Shown here one piece after another: positions 43,482 through 52,840 of a stretch of 64,000 nucleotides of DNA. Numbering within the stretch: the stretch's first letter is position 1; every line of letters starts with the position of its first letter. The stretch lies in contig NZ_JBHJHQ010000004.1 of NCBI RefSeq assembly GCF_042219825.1, positions 372,001 through 436,000 of the forward strand, read 5' to 3'. The notes under the pieces are model-generated. The model saw only the letters and a program-made list of their open reading frames with translations, was not told the origin of the DNA and did no database searches. The translations under genes and the position numbers were made by a program. This DNA is from JBHJHP01 sp042219825. Its GTDB lineage: Bacteria; Bacteroidota; Bacteroidia; Bacteroidales; UBA5342.

Positions 43482-44624
43482 TTATTTTCCGTAGGTTCTC
43501 ATTTTTAAACTGGAAGGATGAAAAATTTTCAACTCTATATTTGTTTTCGTAAGTTTACCGCTTGTTGCGTCCCTTTTCAGCACTACAACATTATCGCTGA
43601 ACTGGTTTGCAACAATCACGTAATTACCGTCCGGAGAAAGCACAAAACTACGGGGGTGATTTCCAAATACAGGATAAACTTCTATTCGCTCGAGGGTCCC
43701 GTTTTCAGGATTAATGCTAAAAACAGAAATAGTATTTTCATCTGTACGATTGGATGCATACAGAAATTTTCCGTCGGGTGAGATATGAATGTCGGCTGAT
43801 GCGTATTTTCCTGAATTGCTGTTGTAAGATTTATAACTGTCAATTGTTTCCAGTGATCCGTCCTTATAATTATAAGCTGTAACTGAACCGCTTAGTTCAT
43901 CAACACAATAACCAAATTTTCCGTTAGGATGAAAGGTAAAGTGTCTCGGACCGTCACCAGGAGTCACTTTAATGTCAGGATGATCCGGGTCTTTTATCAC
44001 TGTTCCTTTTTCGAGTTTCAGAACCCGAATCTGATCTGTTCCCAAATCCGGCGAGAAAACATATTTATTGTCCGGAGTAAAGATAGAGGAGTGGATGTGC
44101 GCTGCGTCCTGTCTGCCCTTTACGATGCTGCTGCCGGAATACCTGTAAATAGCTGTTGCCTGATCAAGGCTTCCGTCTGTATTACATCTGTAAAAACTAA
44201 CCGAAGGGTCTGTGTAATTTGAGTTAACAACATACTTATTGTCAGCACTTACAATAACATGAACAGGATTTCTTCCTCCGGCATCCTGTTTATTGATGAA
44301 AATTAGTTTTCCGTGAACAGAATCTATACTATAAGCTGAAACAGCACCGTGTTTATCCAGCTGACTTTCGTTACTTGCGTATAAATATTTGCCATTTGGA
44401 GATAAAGTCAGAAAGGAAGGATTTACAACATGGCTTACCCTGCCGGATTCAGTGAGTTCACCCGTAGAAGGATTGAATTTGTAAACGTAGATGCCATCAG
44501 CTGGAGAACCATTTGTATAGGAACCAATAAAGAGGTAAGTAATGCTTTTGTTTTGCTGGGCATAGCCTAAAGTTAAGAATCCAGTAAAAAGTAAGGAAAT
44601 GTATAATAAAATTACCCGATACAT
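43482..44624 (-). CDS. Secreted lactonase-family beta-propeller (6-phosphogluconolactonase-like)
   Basis: The 380-residue protein has a signal peptide (ending G-Y-A-Q) followed by a seven-bladed propeller of the YbhE/Pgl (Lactonase) family: repeated G-K-Y-L-Y-A-S-N and S-P-D-G-K-F motifs, the P-R-H-F-T-F-H-P-N-G segment and a final H-P-R-S-F-V-L-S-P-D-G. Cytosolic homologues hydrolyse 6-phosphogluconolactone; exported Bacteroidota members more probably act on sugar lactones from glycan oxidation or only bind ligands. Being next to GH78 and GH27 suggests a role in sugar catabolism, but this is inference. Confidence 0.88.
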   Translation of the reverse strand: MYRVILLYISLLFTGFLTLGYAQQNKSITYLFIGSYTNGSPADGIYVYKFNPSTGELTESGRVSHVVNPSFLTLSPNGKYLYASNESQLDKHGAVSAYSIDSVHGKLIFINKQDAGGRNPVHVIVSADNKYVVNSNYTDPSVSFYRCNTDGSLDQATAIYRYSGSSIVKGRQDAAHIHSSIFTPDNKYVFSPDLGTDQIRVLKLEKGTVIKDPDHPDIKVTPGDGPRHFTFHPNGKFGYCVDELSGSVTAYNYKDGSLETIDSYKSYNSNSGKYASADIHISPDGKFLYASNRTDENTISVFSINPENGTLERIEVYPVFGNHPRSFVLSPDGNYVIVANQFSDNVVVLKRDATSGKLTKTNIELKIFHPSSLKMRTYGK

Positions 44625-44731
44625 ATTGTATAAATCTGAAGATGTAAATTAGATTAATAAAAATACAGTTTCAGAGGGTAATCTGCAAGAATAAATTCAA
44701 TATAAGTGTTTTAGTAAAACAGTTTAACTAT

Positions 44732-45127
44732 CTAAAGATTCCAGTCAGGAAGATTTCCATGTACATCTGAATATTTTCTTACAAGTAAATCTGCAATTTT
44801 TTCAGGTTCATCGTTTGTAGTTTCGTACCAGTGAAAATTCAAGCCTTCTGCATCGCTTTTAATCAGATTCATGTAAAAAAATATTTTACCGGGAACTCCG
44901 TCGTAATCCTCTGCATGAACGATCTTCTCGAATAATCCGGGCTTACAAGAAGCAGATGACATTTTGTTGGATGACCCAATATAGACCAGCCTGGAGTTTT
45001 CCTCATTTAATTCATAAATCAGGAAAATACCACAACTTTCTTTCGGTGCATTACACACTTCTTCCAGCAAATCGCATGGACGAAAGATAAACTGATCGGA
45101 TGGATATTGACTGAGCTCTTCAAACAT
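44732..45127 (-). CDS. GIY-YIG-like protein, probably lacking the catalytic arginine
   Basis: The 131-residue protein has C-G-I-F-L-I-Y followed at the usual distance by L-V-Y-I-G-S-S, reading as the two strands of a GIY-YIG nuclease core. A helix and C-terminal L-V-R-K-Y ... L-P-D-W-N segment resemble the end of that fold. The arginine and histidine normally found just after the second strand are absent (G-L-F-E-K-I-V-H-A-E instead), so nuclease activity is doubtful. Homology is suggested only by these short motifs. It follows rsmE on the same strand after 62 bases. Alternative: an unrelated small alpha/beta protein. Confidence 0.5.
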   Translation of the reverse strand: MFEELSQYPSDQFIFRPCDLLEEVCNAPKESCGIFLIYELNEENSRLVYIGSSNKMSSASCKPGLFEKIVHAEDYDGVPGKIFFYMNLIKSDAEGLNFHWYETTNDEPEKIADLLVRKYSDVHGNLPDWNL

Positions 45128-45189
45128 TTTAAAATTTGTTCTTATCTTTTTGAACCTTATGAAACTAAGATAAAAGTTATCCTGGAGAT

Positions 45190-45894
45190 TTACAAAAAGT
45201 ATTCATAAACAGAATGACAGGCCACAACGGCAGCTGTTTCTGTTCTGAGGCGACTGTTTCCAAGTGAAAGAGGGGAGAAGCCGGATTTTATGGCCTGTTC
45301 TACTTCTTCCGGTGAAAAATCACCTTCAGGGCCAATCAGGATGGTAATGGTGTTTCCCCCGGCCGGGATGAGAGTTTTGATGATTTCTCGTTCTGTATCG
45401 TAACAATGGGCAACCATCAGGTTTTCTGATGGATTGGCTTGTGAAATGAATTCCTGAAATGACCTCATTTCATTCTGCTTAGGGAGGTACGATTTTAGCG
45501 ATTGTTTCATGGCAGAAACCAGGATACGTTCAATGCGGTCTGGCTTAATTATTTTACGTTCCGAATGTTCGCACAGCAAAGGTGTAATTTCATCAATACC
45601 AATTTCTGTCGCTTTTTCAAGGAACCACTCAAAGCGGTCGATGTTTTTTGTTGGTGCAACGGCCATGTGAAGGCGATACGGTCTTTTTTGTTGATCTTTA
45701 AGTGTTCCGGTAATGTCGACTCCACAGGCATTGGCATTGGCAAAAACGATTTTAGCCTCAAAAAATCCACCGTTTCCATCCACCACCTGAATAGGGGCTC
45801 CTTCACGCAGGCGTAATACTTTAACGGCATGGTGCGACTCCTGAGGTGACAGGATCTTTGTCGTTAAAATATCCGGTGTGAAAAACAAATGCAT
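45190..45894 (-). CDS. rsmE: 16S rRNA (uracil-1498-N3)-methyltransferase
   Basis: The 234-residue protein has an N-terminal PUA-like domain (M-H-L-F-F-T ... S-H-H-A-V-K-V-L-R-L) and a C-terminal SPOUT methyltransferase with a knotted SAM site: L-I-G-P-E-G-D-F-S and S-L-G-N-S-R-L-R-T-E-T-A. It methylates U1498 of 16S rRNA in the 30S subunit. Length is usual. It starts three bases after the TonB receptor stop codon, so it shares that transcript. Confidence 0.95.
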   Translation of the reverse strand: MHLFFTPDILTTKILSPQESHHAVKVLRLREGAPIQVVDGNGGFFEAKIVFANANACGVDITGTLKDQQKRPYRLHMAVAPTKNIDRFEWFLEKATEIGIDEITPLLCEHSERKIIKPDRIERILVSAMKQSLKSYLPKQNEMRSFQEFISQANPSENLMVAHCYDTEREIIKTLIPAGGNTITILIGPEGDFSPEEVEQAIKSGFSPLSLGNSRLRTETAAVVACHSVYEYFL

Positions 45895-45897
45895 GCG

Positions 45898-48333
45898 TCA
45901 GAATTTTGCCGTGATACTGAAATTAAACCTGCGGCCTGTCAGATAATTCGGAACCGCATAAATGTTTCCATAATTATCAGGTACCCAATAATAAGAATTT
46001 ACATTGTTAATATCAAACATGTTAAATACATCCAGACCCAGCCATAATTCCTTAAAATGGCGCAGGAAGTTCTTTTGGTTTTCTCCAACTATTAACCTGG
46101 AGGCTCCCATATCAACCCTCGTATAGGGTGAAGAACGATATCCCATCTGATATTTCTGCCCGTTGGGAGGGCCAAAAGGAAGAGGGGCAGCATAAACGCC
46201 TTTCAGGTGAACCTTGTAATTTGGATTTCCCGGAAAATAATCCTGAAAAAATATCGATAAGTTATAAGCCTGGTCCGTAGGACGAGGAATATATCCGGGA
46301 TAAATTGTACCTATTTTAAAACCATCGTCATCATATAATGGATGTGAATCGTTCAGCAGGTCTTCTTCTGTTCTTAGCAGCGACAGGCTGATCCATGAAT
46401 CCACGCCCGGAACAAATTCACCAAAGATTCTGAAATCCAGTCCGGCAGCGTAGCCAACCGCTAAATTTTCGCCATAATACCTGATTTGAACATTTTTAAT
46501 ATCATAAGGTATCAGGTTCGACATGTTTTTGTAGTAGGCTTCCACGGACAGCTTGAATGGTCTTTCCCATTTCCGGAAATAGTAATCCATGCCAAGCACA
46601 TAATGAACGGATTTCTGTGATTTAATATGGGTGTTGATTTCTCCTGTTCTACTTCTGATCTCTTTGTAGAACGGTGCCTGATAGTAAATACCTGTGGCAC
46701 CTTTAAAGGCAAATTTTCGTTTCCATTTTGGGGTATATAACACAGAGAATCTGGGACTGAATAAGGTTTCACTATTAAAACTCCAGTAGCTTAAACGGGT
46801 GCCGCCGGTTAGGATCAAACCGATATCAGAAAAGTTATAGCTGTCCTGTAAATATAGATTAACCCTGTTACTTGATATTGAATTGATGGTATTGTAATGG
46901 TTGTAAAGAACTATATCCTGTTCGCTGTAAGGCCATGAATAGCCGGCTGAGTCGCGCATTTCCCACTCATTGATTTTGTCAGTGATCATCTCTTTTTGAA
47001 CCGTGGCTCCCCATTGTAGCGTGTGATTTTGTAACGCGTGTGTTCCACGCAAGGAAACTGAAGCCACTGAGGCAATAAGATGATTTCTGGTATGTTCCAG
47101 TGATCCTCCGACACCTATGTTTTCAATACTGTCGCCGTAGTTTTCAGACCCCATTTGATTATCAAGTTCATTCAACCAGTATTCCGACAGAATATCATTT
47201 GCTTCATCTTCAACCGTGCTGTAGTATGATCCGGTAAGTTTTACCATGTTATTATCATTGACACGGTATGAAAGACTGGCTGCTCCGGTTCCGGCCATGA
47301 ATACATCGTTTTCCCAGCCATCGAAATACACCATTAATGATCGGGCAATGTTGTATGTTCCAAATTTAGTTTCCCTGTTTCGGGGCCTGAACTCATATCT
47401 GTTTTTGCTGATATTTCCCAGAATAGAAAGTTCAATTCTGTTGGTCAGCATGTAAGTCATATAGGTTTGATAATCCAGAAAACTTGGATTATATTCTGCT
47501 TTTGTATCCAGACTACCCAGAAGGTAAGCAGATGTTTTATAGCGAATGCCGTGCATCTGGGTGAACCTGCCATTCTTTGTGGCATGTTGCACAAATATAC
47601 TGGCTCCAAGAAGACTGGCGGAGAGAGATGCTTTGTTACCTGTCGGTTTTCTGTATTTGATATCCAGAACGGAAGACATTTTGTCTCCGTATTTGGCATC
47701 AAAACCACCGGATGAAAACGATATGGAAGAGACCATGTCCGAATTAATGAAACTTAAGCCTTCCTGTTGTCCCGAACGGATCAGCAAGGGACGGTAAATT
47801 TCTATATCATTCACATAAATCAGGTTTTCATCAAAATTACCTCCGCGTACAGAATACTGGGAACTTAATTCATTGTTGTTGAAAACACCTGGCAGGGTCA
47901 TAATCAGTTCTTCAACTTTATTACCGGAAGCACTAGGAATATTTTCCGCATATTTGGAATCAATGCGTTGCATGGTGGCCGATTGGGTTTGCTGATAAGA
48001 TACGGAAACTTCGTCCATGGTTGTAACAGCATCAGGCATGACGATATCCAGTTTATAATTGGTGCTGTCTGGATAAATGACTTTTTCAATTTTTTCACTT
48101 CCCATACGTGAGAATATAATGGTAACGGAATCTCTTTTTGGGAAAGAAATTTCATAATTTCCGTTTGAGTCGGTCGTTGTACCTTTTAGTGTGAATTTTT
48201 GCTGGATACTTACAAGTTCCAGAGGGTTGCCTGAAGCATCGGTAACTTTACCGTAAATGACATACCGTGTCTGGGCATTCAACGGAAGCAAACAGAGCAA
48301 AATGAGTGGTATTATCAGGAATAGTCTACGCAT
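45898..48333 (-). CDS. TonB-dependent outer-membrane receptor with carboxypeptidase-regulatory-like N-terminal domain
   Basis: The 811-residue protein has a signal peptide (ending L-N-A-Q). A CarboxypepD_reg-like beta-sandwich spans about 20-100 (Y-G-K-V-T-D-A-S-G-N-P-L). The plug (V-E-E-L-I-M-T-L-P-G-V-F-N-N, with the Y-S-V-R-G-G-N-F-D-E-N motif) covers about 130-220. A 22-strand barrel ends in F-N-F-S-I-T-A-K-F. No SusD-like partner follows, so it is not a classic glycan importer. It sits between an S46 dipeptidyl-peptidase and rsmE. Peptide or siderophore uptake are possible substrates. A TTG at 48354 is a weaker start than the ATG at 48333. Confidence 0.9.
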   Translation of the reverse strand: MRRLFLIIPLILLCLLPLNAQTRYVIYGKVTDASGNPLELVSIQQKFTLKGTTTDSNGNYEISFPKRDSVTIIFSRMGSEKIEKVIYPDSTNYKLDIVMPDAVTTMDEVSVSYQQTQSATMQRIDSKYAENIPSASGNKVEELIMTLPGVFNNNELSSQYSVRGGNFDENLIYVNDIEIYRPLLIRSGQQEGLSFINSDMVSSISFSSGGFDAKYGDKMSSVLDIKYRKPTGNKASLSASLLGASIFVQHATKNGRFTQMHGIRYKTSAYLLGSLDTKAEYNPSFLDYQTYMTYMLTNRIELSILGNISKNRYEFRPRNRETKFGTYNIARSLMVYFDGWENDVFMAGTGAASLSYRVNDNNMVKLTGSYYSTVEDEANDILSEYWLNELDNQMGSENYGDSIENIGVGGSLEHTRNHLIASVASVSLRGTHALQNHTLQWGATVQKEMITDKINEWEMRDSAGYSWPYSEQDIVLYNHYNTINSISSNRVNLYLQDSYNFSDIGLILTGGTRLSYWSFNSETLFSPRFSVLYTPKWKRKFAFKGATGIYYQAPFYKEIRSRTGEINTHIKSQKSVHYVLGMDYYFRKWERPFKLSVEAYYKNMSNLIPYDIKNVQIRYYGENLAVGYAAGLDFRIFGEFVPGVDSWISLSLLRTEEDLLNDSHPLYDDDGFKIGTIYPGYIPRPTDQAYNLSIFFQDYFPGNPNYKVHLKGVYAAPLPFGPPNGQKYQMGYRSSPYTRVDMGASRLIVGENQKNFLRHFKELWLGLDVFNMFDINNVNSYYWVPDNYGNIYAVPNYLTGRRFNFSITAKF

Positions 48334-48381
48334 GTTCGTTTCTACAATACCCAAAACTTTATATTCTCCAAATTATTGTGT

Positions 48382-50502
48382 TTACCGGATAATTTTCATT
48401 TCGTCAAGCAGATATCCGGCGGCTGCAAATTTATCAATAATAAAAAGAATATACCTGATATCGACAGTAATATTGCGGCAAATCTTTGGATTATAATACA
48501 GGTCGCTCATCACGCCGTCCCATGCCCTGTCAAAATTCAGGCCGATCAGTTCTCCGTTGGCATTAAATACCGGACTTCCTGAATTTCCTCCCGTGGTATG
48601 ATTGGTTGCCACAAAATCAATATTTAGTAATCCATCTTCACCATATGGCCCAAAATCAGATTCGTTCAATAATTGACGCAACTTATCCGGTATATTATAG
48701 TCGTAAATTTCAGGATCATCTTTCTGTAGGATTCCTTCTGAAGTTGTGTAATATTTGTAATGTACACCATCTTTGGGATCATAACCTTTTACTTTCCCAT
48801 AAGAGACCCGCATGGTGGAGTTGGCATCAGGGAAGTAGATTTTATCCGGTGCATACGCCATGATGGCTTTCATATAAATTCTGTCCAGACTGTCGATAGA
48901 AGCTTTTATTTTTCTTACCTGAGGCATTAAGTTATCGTTATAAATGCTTTGATATTCCTTATAAGTAATAAAGAACGGATCTTTTTTCAGGCTTCTAACT
49001 ACCTTATCATTTCCTTTGTTGTAGGCAGCGATCCAAAGTGTGTCATCAATTAGTGAATGCCTGTACAGATAGTCCGTAACTTTTTCAATGTCACCCTTTT
49101 TCTTTTTATAAACCGATTTTAGTGTTTCAGGGATAATATTCTGGTTGCTGTAGGCAAACAAGTATGTCAGCAACCGTTTGGTCAGATCGCGGTCAACCGT
49201 TACATCATAATCCTTGTAAAACACTGCAATTTCATCTTCTGAAGCTCTGTTTTTATTCATTTTGGACCTCAGCACAATCTTCTGTATGGCATCGGCTTTA
49301 CTGAAGCATTCCATGCTGTTTTTTCCAAAAAGTTCCCGCAATACATTGGCATCTGTATTCAGTTGTGCATAGCTGCCGTATAATTTTTTGTACTGATCCA
49401 GAATATTTTTGTACGCTGCTTTGTTATCCGCCCAGTTTTGAAAATCTTTTTCAAATGCTTCTTTTTTGTTGATGACACCAAACCGGTCCAGCCCCTTGAT
49501 TTCTCCGCGCCAGCGCTTCCATGAATTGCTCAGACTGGCTTCTTTATCAGCATATTTTATGCGTCGTCCAGGATCAAGATTCATATGGTAATTGATGACT
49601 TCGAGTTTTCTGTCCCTGATCTCAATCAGCCTGGGATAAAGCATATCGTGCAGCATTTTCAAATGGTACGATGTTTTGTATTCCTCTGTTGTGCCGGGGT
49701 ATCCGAAAACCATTGTAAAATCATTTTCATGAACGCCTTTCAATGAAACAGGGAAGGAGTGAGCCGGTTTATAAGGCACATTGTCATCGGAATAATCTTT
49801 GGGACTATTGTTGGCATCTGCATAAATTCGGAAAACACTGAAGTCACCGCCATGGCGTGGCCACATCCAGTTATCCGTATTGCCGCCAAATCCGCCCACC
49901 GAAGAAGGTGGTGCTCCAACCAGACGGACATCGGTATAAACTTCGTAAATGAATAGAAAATACTGATTTCCTTCGAAAAACGCATTTACATCTGCTTTAT
50001 AATGGTTGCCTTTAATGGCACGGTTAATCAGTGTGTCGCTGTTGATCTGTATGATGTTATTACGTTGACTGATAGTCATATTATCGGCAACGCCTTTCAG
50101 AACATCATTGGTTACGTCACGCATTTCTTTTAAAAACGTTACAGTAAGACCCGGATTCGGAAGTTCTTCTTTCCGGTTCATAGCCCAAAAACCATCAGTA
50201 AGATAGTCGTGTTCAACGGTGCTGTGCCGTTGTATGTATTTAAAGCCGCAATGATGATTGGTAAAGACCAGGCCTGCGTCCGAAACAACCACACCGCTGC
50301 AACCACCGCCAAATTTTACCACCCCATCTTTCATCGATGCCTGGTTCACACTGTAAATATCTTCGGCAGAGAGTTTAAAACCATCGGCCTGCATTTCTCC
50401 AATGTTATATTGTTCAATGAGTAACGGAAGCCACATGCCTTCTCTGGCACCGGCAGAAAAGGATATAACTGTAACAAGAATTAAAAGTGAAATGTGTTTC
50501 AT
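48382..50502 (-). CDS. S46 family dipeptidyl-peptidase, DPP11-type
   Basis: The 706-residue protein has a signal peptide (ending S-A-G-A) and the chymotrypsin-like S46 fold with an inserted helical domain (about 270-560). The triad is His84 (T-N-H-H-C-G), an Asp in D-N-W-M-W-P-R-H-G-G-D-F, and Ser641 (G-G-N-S-G-S-P-V). The residue deciding P1 choice reads F-D-R-A-W (Arg659): Porphyromonas DPP11 has Arg here and removes dipeptides with acidic P1 residues, while DPP7 has Gly and prefers hydrophobic ones. Periplasmic breakdown of oligopeptides for amino-acid use is expected. It lies 6 bases after maf. Confidence 0.93.
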   Translation of the reverse strand: MKHISLLILVTVISFSAGAREGMWLPLLIEQYNIGEMQADGFKLSAEDIYSVNQASMKDGVVKFGGGCSGVVVSDAGLVFTNHHCGFKYIQRHSTVEHDYLTDGFWAMNRKEELPNPGLTVTFLKEMRDVTNDVLKGVADNMTISQRNNIIQINSDTLINRAIKGNHYKADVNAFFEGNQYFLFIYEVYTDVRLVGAPPSSVGGFGGNTDNWMWPRHGGDFSVFRIYADANNSPKDYSDDNVPYKPAHSFPVSLKGVHENDFTMVFGYPGTTEEYKTSYHLKMLHDMLYPRLIEIRDRKLEVINYHMNLDPGRRIKYADKEASLSNSWKRWRGEIKGLDRFGVINKKEAFEKDFQNWADNKAAYKNILDQYKKLYGSYAQLNTDANVLRELFGKNSMECFSKADAIQKIVLRSKMNKNRASEDEIAVFYKDYDVTVDRDLTKRLLTYLFAYSNQNIIPETLKSVYKKKKGDIEKVTDYLYRHSLIDDTLWIAAYNKGNDKVVRSLKKDPFFITYKEYQSIYNDNLMPQVRKIKASIDSLDRIYMKAIMAYAPDKIYFPDANSTMRVSYGKVKGYDPKDGVHYKYYTTSEGILQKDDPEIYDYNIPDKLRQLLNESDFGPYGEDGLLNIDFVATNHTTGGNSGSPVFNANGELIGLNFDRAWDGVMSDLYYNPKICRNITVDIRYILFIIDKFAAAGYLLDEMKIIR

Positions 50503-50508
50503 TTGGAA

Positions 50509-51099
50509 TTAAAACTTTTTGAGTTCCTGATAGAGTTTTTGAACCGGGAGTCCCATTACATTATAAAATGATCCGTTAATTTTTTCTACGCCAATAAAAC
50601 CTATCCATTCCTGAATGCCGTAAGCACCGGCCTTGTCAAATGGACGGTAGTTGTCAACGTAAAAGGCTGTTTCCTGTGGTGTTAACCAGCAAAAGGTTAC
50701 ATCTGAAACACTTGAAAAGGCCACTTGTTTATGTTTGGTGGTCAGGCAAACGCCGGTAATTACCTCGTGTGTTTTACCCGATAAAAGCGTGAGCATATCT
50801 ATGGCTTCCGGTCTGTCGGCCGGTTTGTTGAGTATGTCTGAACCGGAAATAACAACCGTGTCCGCAGTTATGATCAGTTCATTATCGGCCATGCTTTTTT
50901 TATAATACGCTGCTTTCTTTTGAGCCAGAAATTCAGCTACACTTGCCGGGTGAAGATCATGTGGAAAGGATTCATCCAGTTCGTTTGACGCCCTGGTTTG
51001 AAAAATAATGCCCAAGCCTTTTAACAGCTCTTTACGGCGAGGAGAGTTTGAAGCCAGAATGATGTGATATTTCTCAAGGTTAATTAACGGAGAACTCAT
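50509..51099 (-). CDS. maf: Maf family nucleotide pyrophosphatase
   Basis: The 196-residue cytosolic protein has the Maf signature S-N-S-P-R-R-K-E-L-L near the N-terminus, an E-x-x-x-x-P-H-D-L-H-P and A-E-F-L-A-Q-K-K-A segment, and the catalytic Asp in I-T-A-D-T-V-V. The family hydrolyses non-canonical or canonical nucleoside triphosphates (dTTP/UTP type), possibly as a housekeeping or division checkpoint. Its ATG overlaps the stop of the upstream UbiA-like gene (4 bases), indicating translational coupling. Confidence 0.92.
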   Translation of the reverse strand: MSSPLINLEKYHIILASNSPRRKELLKGLGIIFQTRASNELDESFPHDLHPASVAEFLAQKKAAYYKKSMADNELIITADTVVISGSDILNKPADRPEAIDMLTLLSGKTHEVITGVCLTTKHKQVAFSSVSDVTFCWLTPQETAFYVDNYRPFDKAGAYGIQEWIGFIGVEKINGSFYNVMGLPVQKLYQELKKF

Positions 51100-52079
51100 T
51101 GAATGATAAGGTTAAAGAAAGGAACAGCAAATTCCTTTGCGATCAGCAGATAAATTGGAATGGTGAATAATGTTCCGGCGAACATAATGAATTTCATAAT
51201 ATTGCCTGCCAGACGAAATTCGCCCGGTTTCTGCGCTTTGTAAAATGTGATGGCAAAATACAGGAAGGGAAATATTAATGCCAGGAAGAAGTAAAACAGA
51301 ACAAATTTATTCTCGATTGTTACCTGATACTGACTGAATTTATAAATCATGTATCCGGCGGTTAATGAGGTTAATGCCAATACTATGACTTTGGTCCAGA
51401 ATTGTCCGAGTACAATGGGTACGGTATTGCATTCCAATTCGCGGTCGCCTTCCTCGTCTTCCATGTCTTTCACAAGTTCCCGGATCAATGTGGTAAAAAA
51501 TGCAAACAGACTGAAAAGAATTCCCCAGTTAAAAATAAGACGGATGAGTCCGTTATCAATGTATTCTGTTCCGAACTTAAACCGCAGGAAGTAAACTTCG
51601 AAAAGTACAATGGTCATCGGAACCAGTGCGCTGCAAAGCGATACAATGATATTCCCAATGAGGAACTGCCGTTTGTAAACCGAAGAATAAAACCATAACA
51701 GACCCGGAATAAACAGAAAAATAACAGCAACAGCATAACTGTGCGCACGCCAGCTGAGCAAAAGACCTATGGCAACACCAACGCCTGTAAGCAACTGGTG
51801 GAGGGTCATGGCAAGTTTTCGTGAAATAGCTTTTCCAACAATAACCTCTTCAGGTTTATTGATCTCATCAATACGCGTATCGAAGTAATCGTTGATGATG
51901 TAACCTCCGGCAGCGATAAAGACGGTAGCGGCAACCAGTAACCCAAAATAGATATTGCCCGTAGCCAGTTCCGTTTTAAAAATGGCCAACAGCGGGTAGA
52001 GGATGGCATATCGTACAATCACCTGAATAAGAATGATGAATGCCAGATTCTTAACGCGTATAAGTTTTAAAAAATTCAT
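51096..52079 (-). CDS. UbiA-family prenyltransferase (geranylgeranylglycerol-phosphate geranylgeranyltransferase-like)
   Basis: The 327-residue integral membrane protein has about nine helices and both aspartate-rich motifs of UbiA enzymes: N-D-Y-F-D-T-R-I-D near residue 60, binding the prenyl diphosphate through magnesium, and D-M-E-D-E-E-G-D in the second cytosolic loop. The first motif continues E-I-N-K-P. The subgroup in Bacteroidota is often annotated as geranylgeranylglycerol-phosphate geranylgeranyltransferase by similarity; menaquinone or haem-related prenylation cannot be excluded. First gene of the unit running through maf, S46, TonB receptor and rsmE. A TACTTTTG box (52087-52094, minus) sits 7 bases before the ATG. 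Confidence 0.87.
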   Translation of the reverse strand: MNFLKLIRVKNLAFIILIQVIVRYAILYPLLAIFKTELATGNIYFGLLVAATVFIAAGGYIINDYFDTRIDEINKPEEVIVGKAISRKLAMTLHQLLTGVGVAIGLLLSWRAHSYAVAVIFLFIPGLLWFYSSVYKRQFLIGNIIVSLCSALVPMTIVLFEVYFLRFKFGTEYIDNGLIRLIFNWGILFSLFAFFTTLIRELVKDMEDEEGDRELECNTVPIVLGQFWTKVIVLALTSLTAGYMIYKFSQYQVTIENKFVLFYFFLALIFPFLYFAITFYKAQKPGEFRLAGNIMKFIMFAGTLFTIPIYLLIAKEFAVPFFNLIIQ

Positions 52080-52308
52080 CGGGTATCAAAAGTAAGAAAT
52101 TAAACCAAATCCGAAAATGATTGGATTGCTTTTAAATCATTTTAAAGATTGTATTACGTACTGAAATTGGTAATATCAAAAATATGTACTTAATTTAAGT
52201 TGTTGTTGATTCAAATTTTGATCTTAATAATTTTGTGATTGTGTGTAAGATATGCATAACGAGGATCAGATAGTTTTTATATATTATTTTCACTTATAAT
52301 AATGGTCA

Positions 52309-52752
52309 ATGAGAAAACTAATTCTAATAGTTATAGCTTTATTAAGCTTATTTGATACAATATATTGCCAGTCCGGTCAAACGGAATTAGAGGAGGATGC
52401 AATAAAGGTGTTTTATATAAAATATCTCACAGAAATTGCAAAAGAGCATACTGATTATAATAAAGTAGATTCATTAAAAGAAATATATTGTACAAAGGAG
52501 CTCATATTTAATATTAATAATATAGAAATAGATTATGATCCCTTTTTTCAAGCACAGGATTTTGATTTGAGTTGGCTGGAAAATCTAACTGTTTTGCAAG
52601 ATTCTGTACAATTTAATCAGTTTAATGTTTCATACTACGATGCTTATGAAATGAAACGTATAATTATAAAATTGACTGTAATACGCAATAGTAATTCTAT
52701 TAAAATAAATGATATCAACAATACTTATGCAACAAAACTGCGTAATAACTGA
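52309..52752 (+). CDS. Secreted DUF3828-like protein
   Basis: A 147-residue protein with a signal peptide (ending I-Y-C-Q). The mature part has A-I-K-V-F-Y-I-K-Y-L, a T-K-E-L segment, then D-Y-D-P-F-F-Q-A-Q-D-F and a V-S-Y-Y-D-A-Y strand, matching the DUF3828 pattern (V-x-F-Y-x-x-Y ... D-Y-D-P-F-x-x-A-Q-D). Function is unknown; it is monocistronic, AT-richer than the surrounding genes, and lies between divergent and convergent units without partners, so recent gain is possible. Confidence 0.7.
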   Translation: MRKLILIVIALLSLFDTIYCQSGQTELEEDAIKVFYIKYLTEIAKEHTDYNKVDSLKEIYCTKELIFNINNIEIDYDPFFQAQDFDLSWLENLTVLQDSVQFNQFNVSYYDAYEMKRIIIKLTVIRNSNSIKINDINNTYATKLRNN

Positions 52753-52840
52753 TGGACATATTGAATCCTTGATTATATGAAATCGGCCCGATATTAAAGA
52801 ATAATTATCTCACGATTCATAGCAAACGTCTCACGATGTC

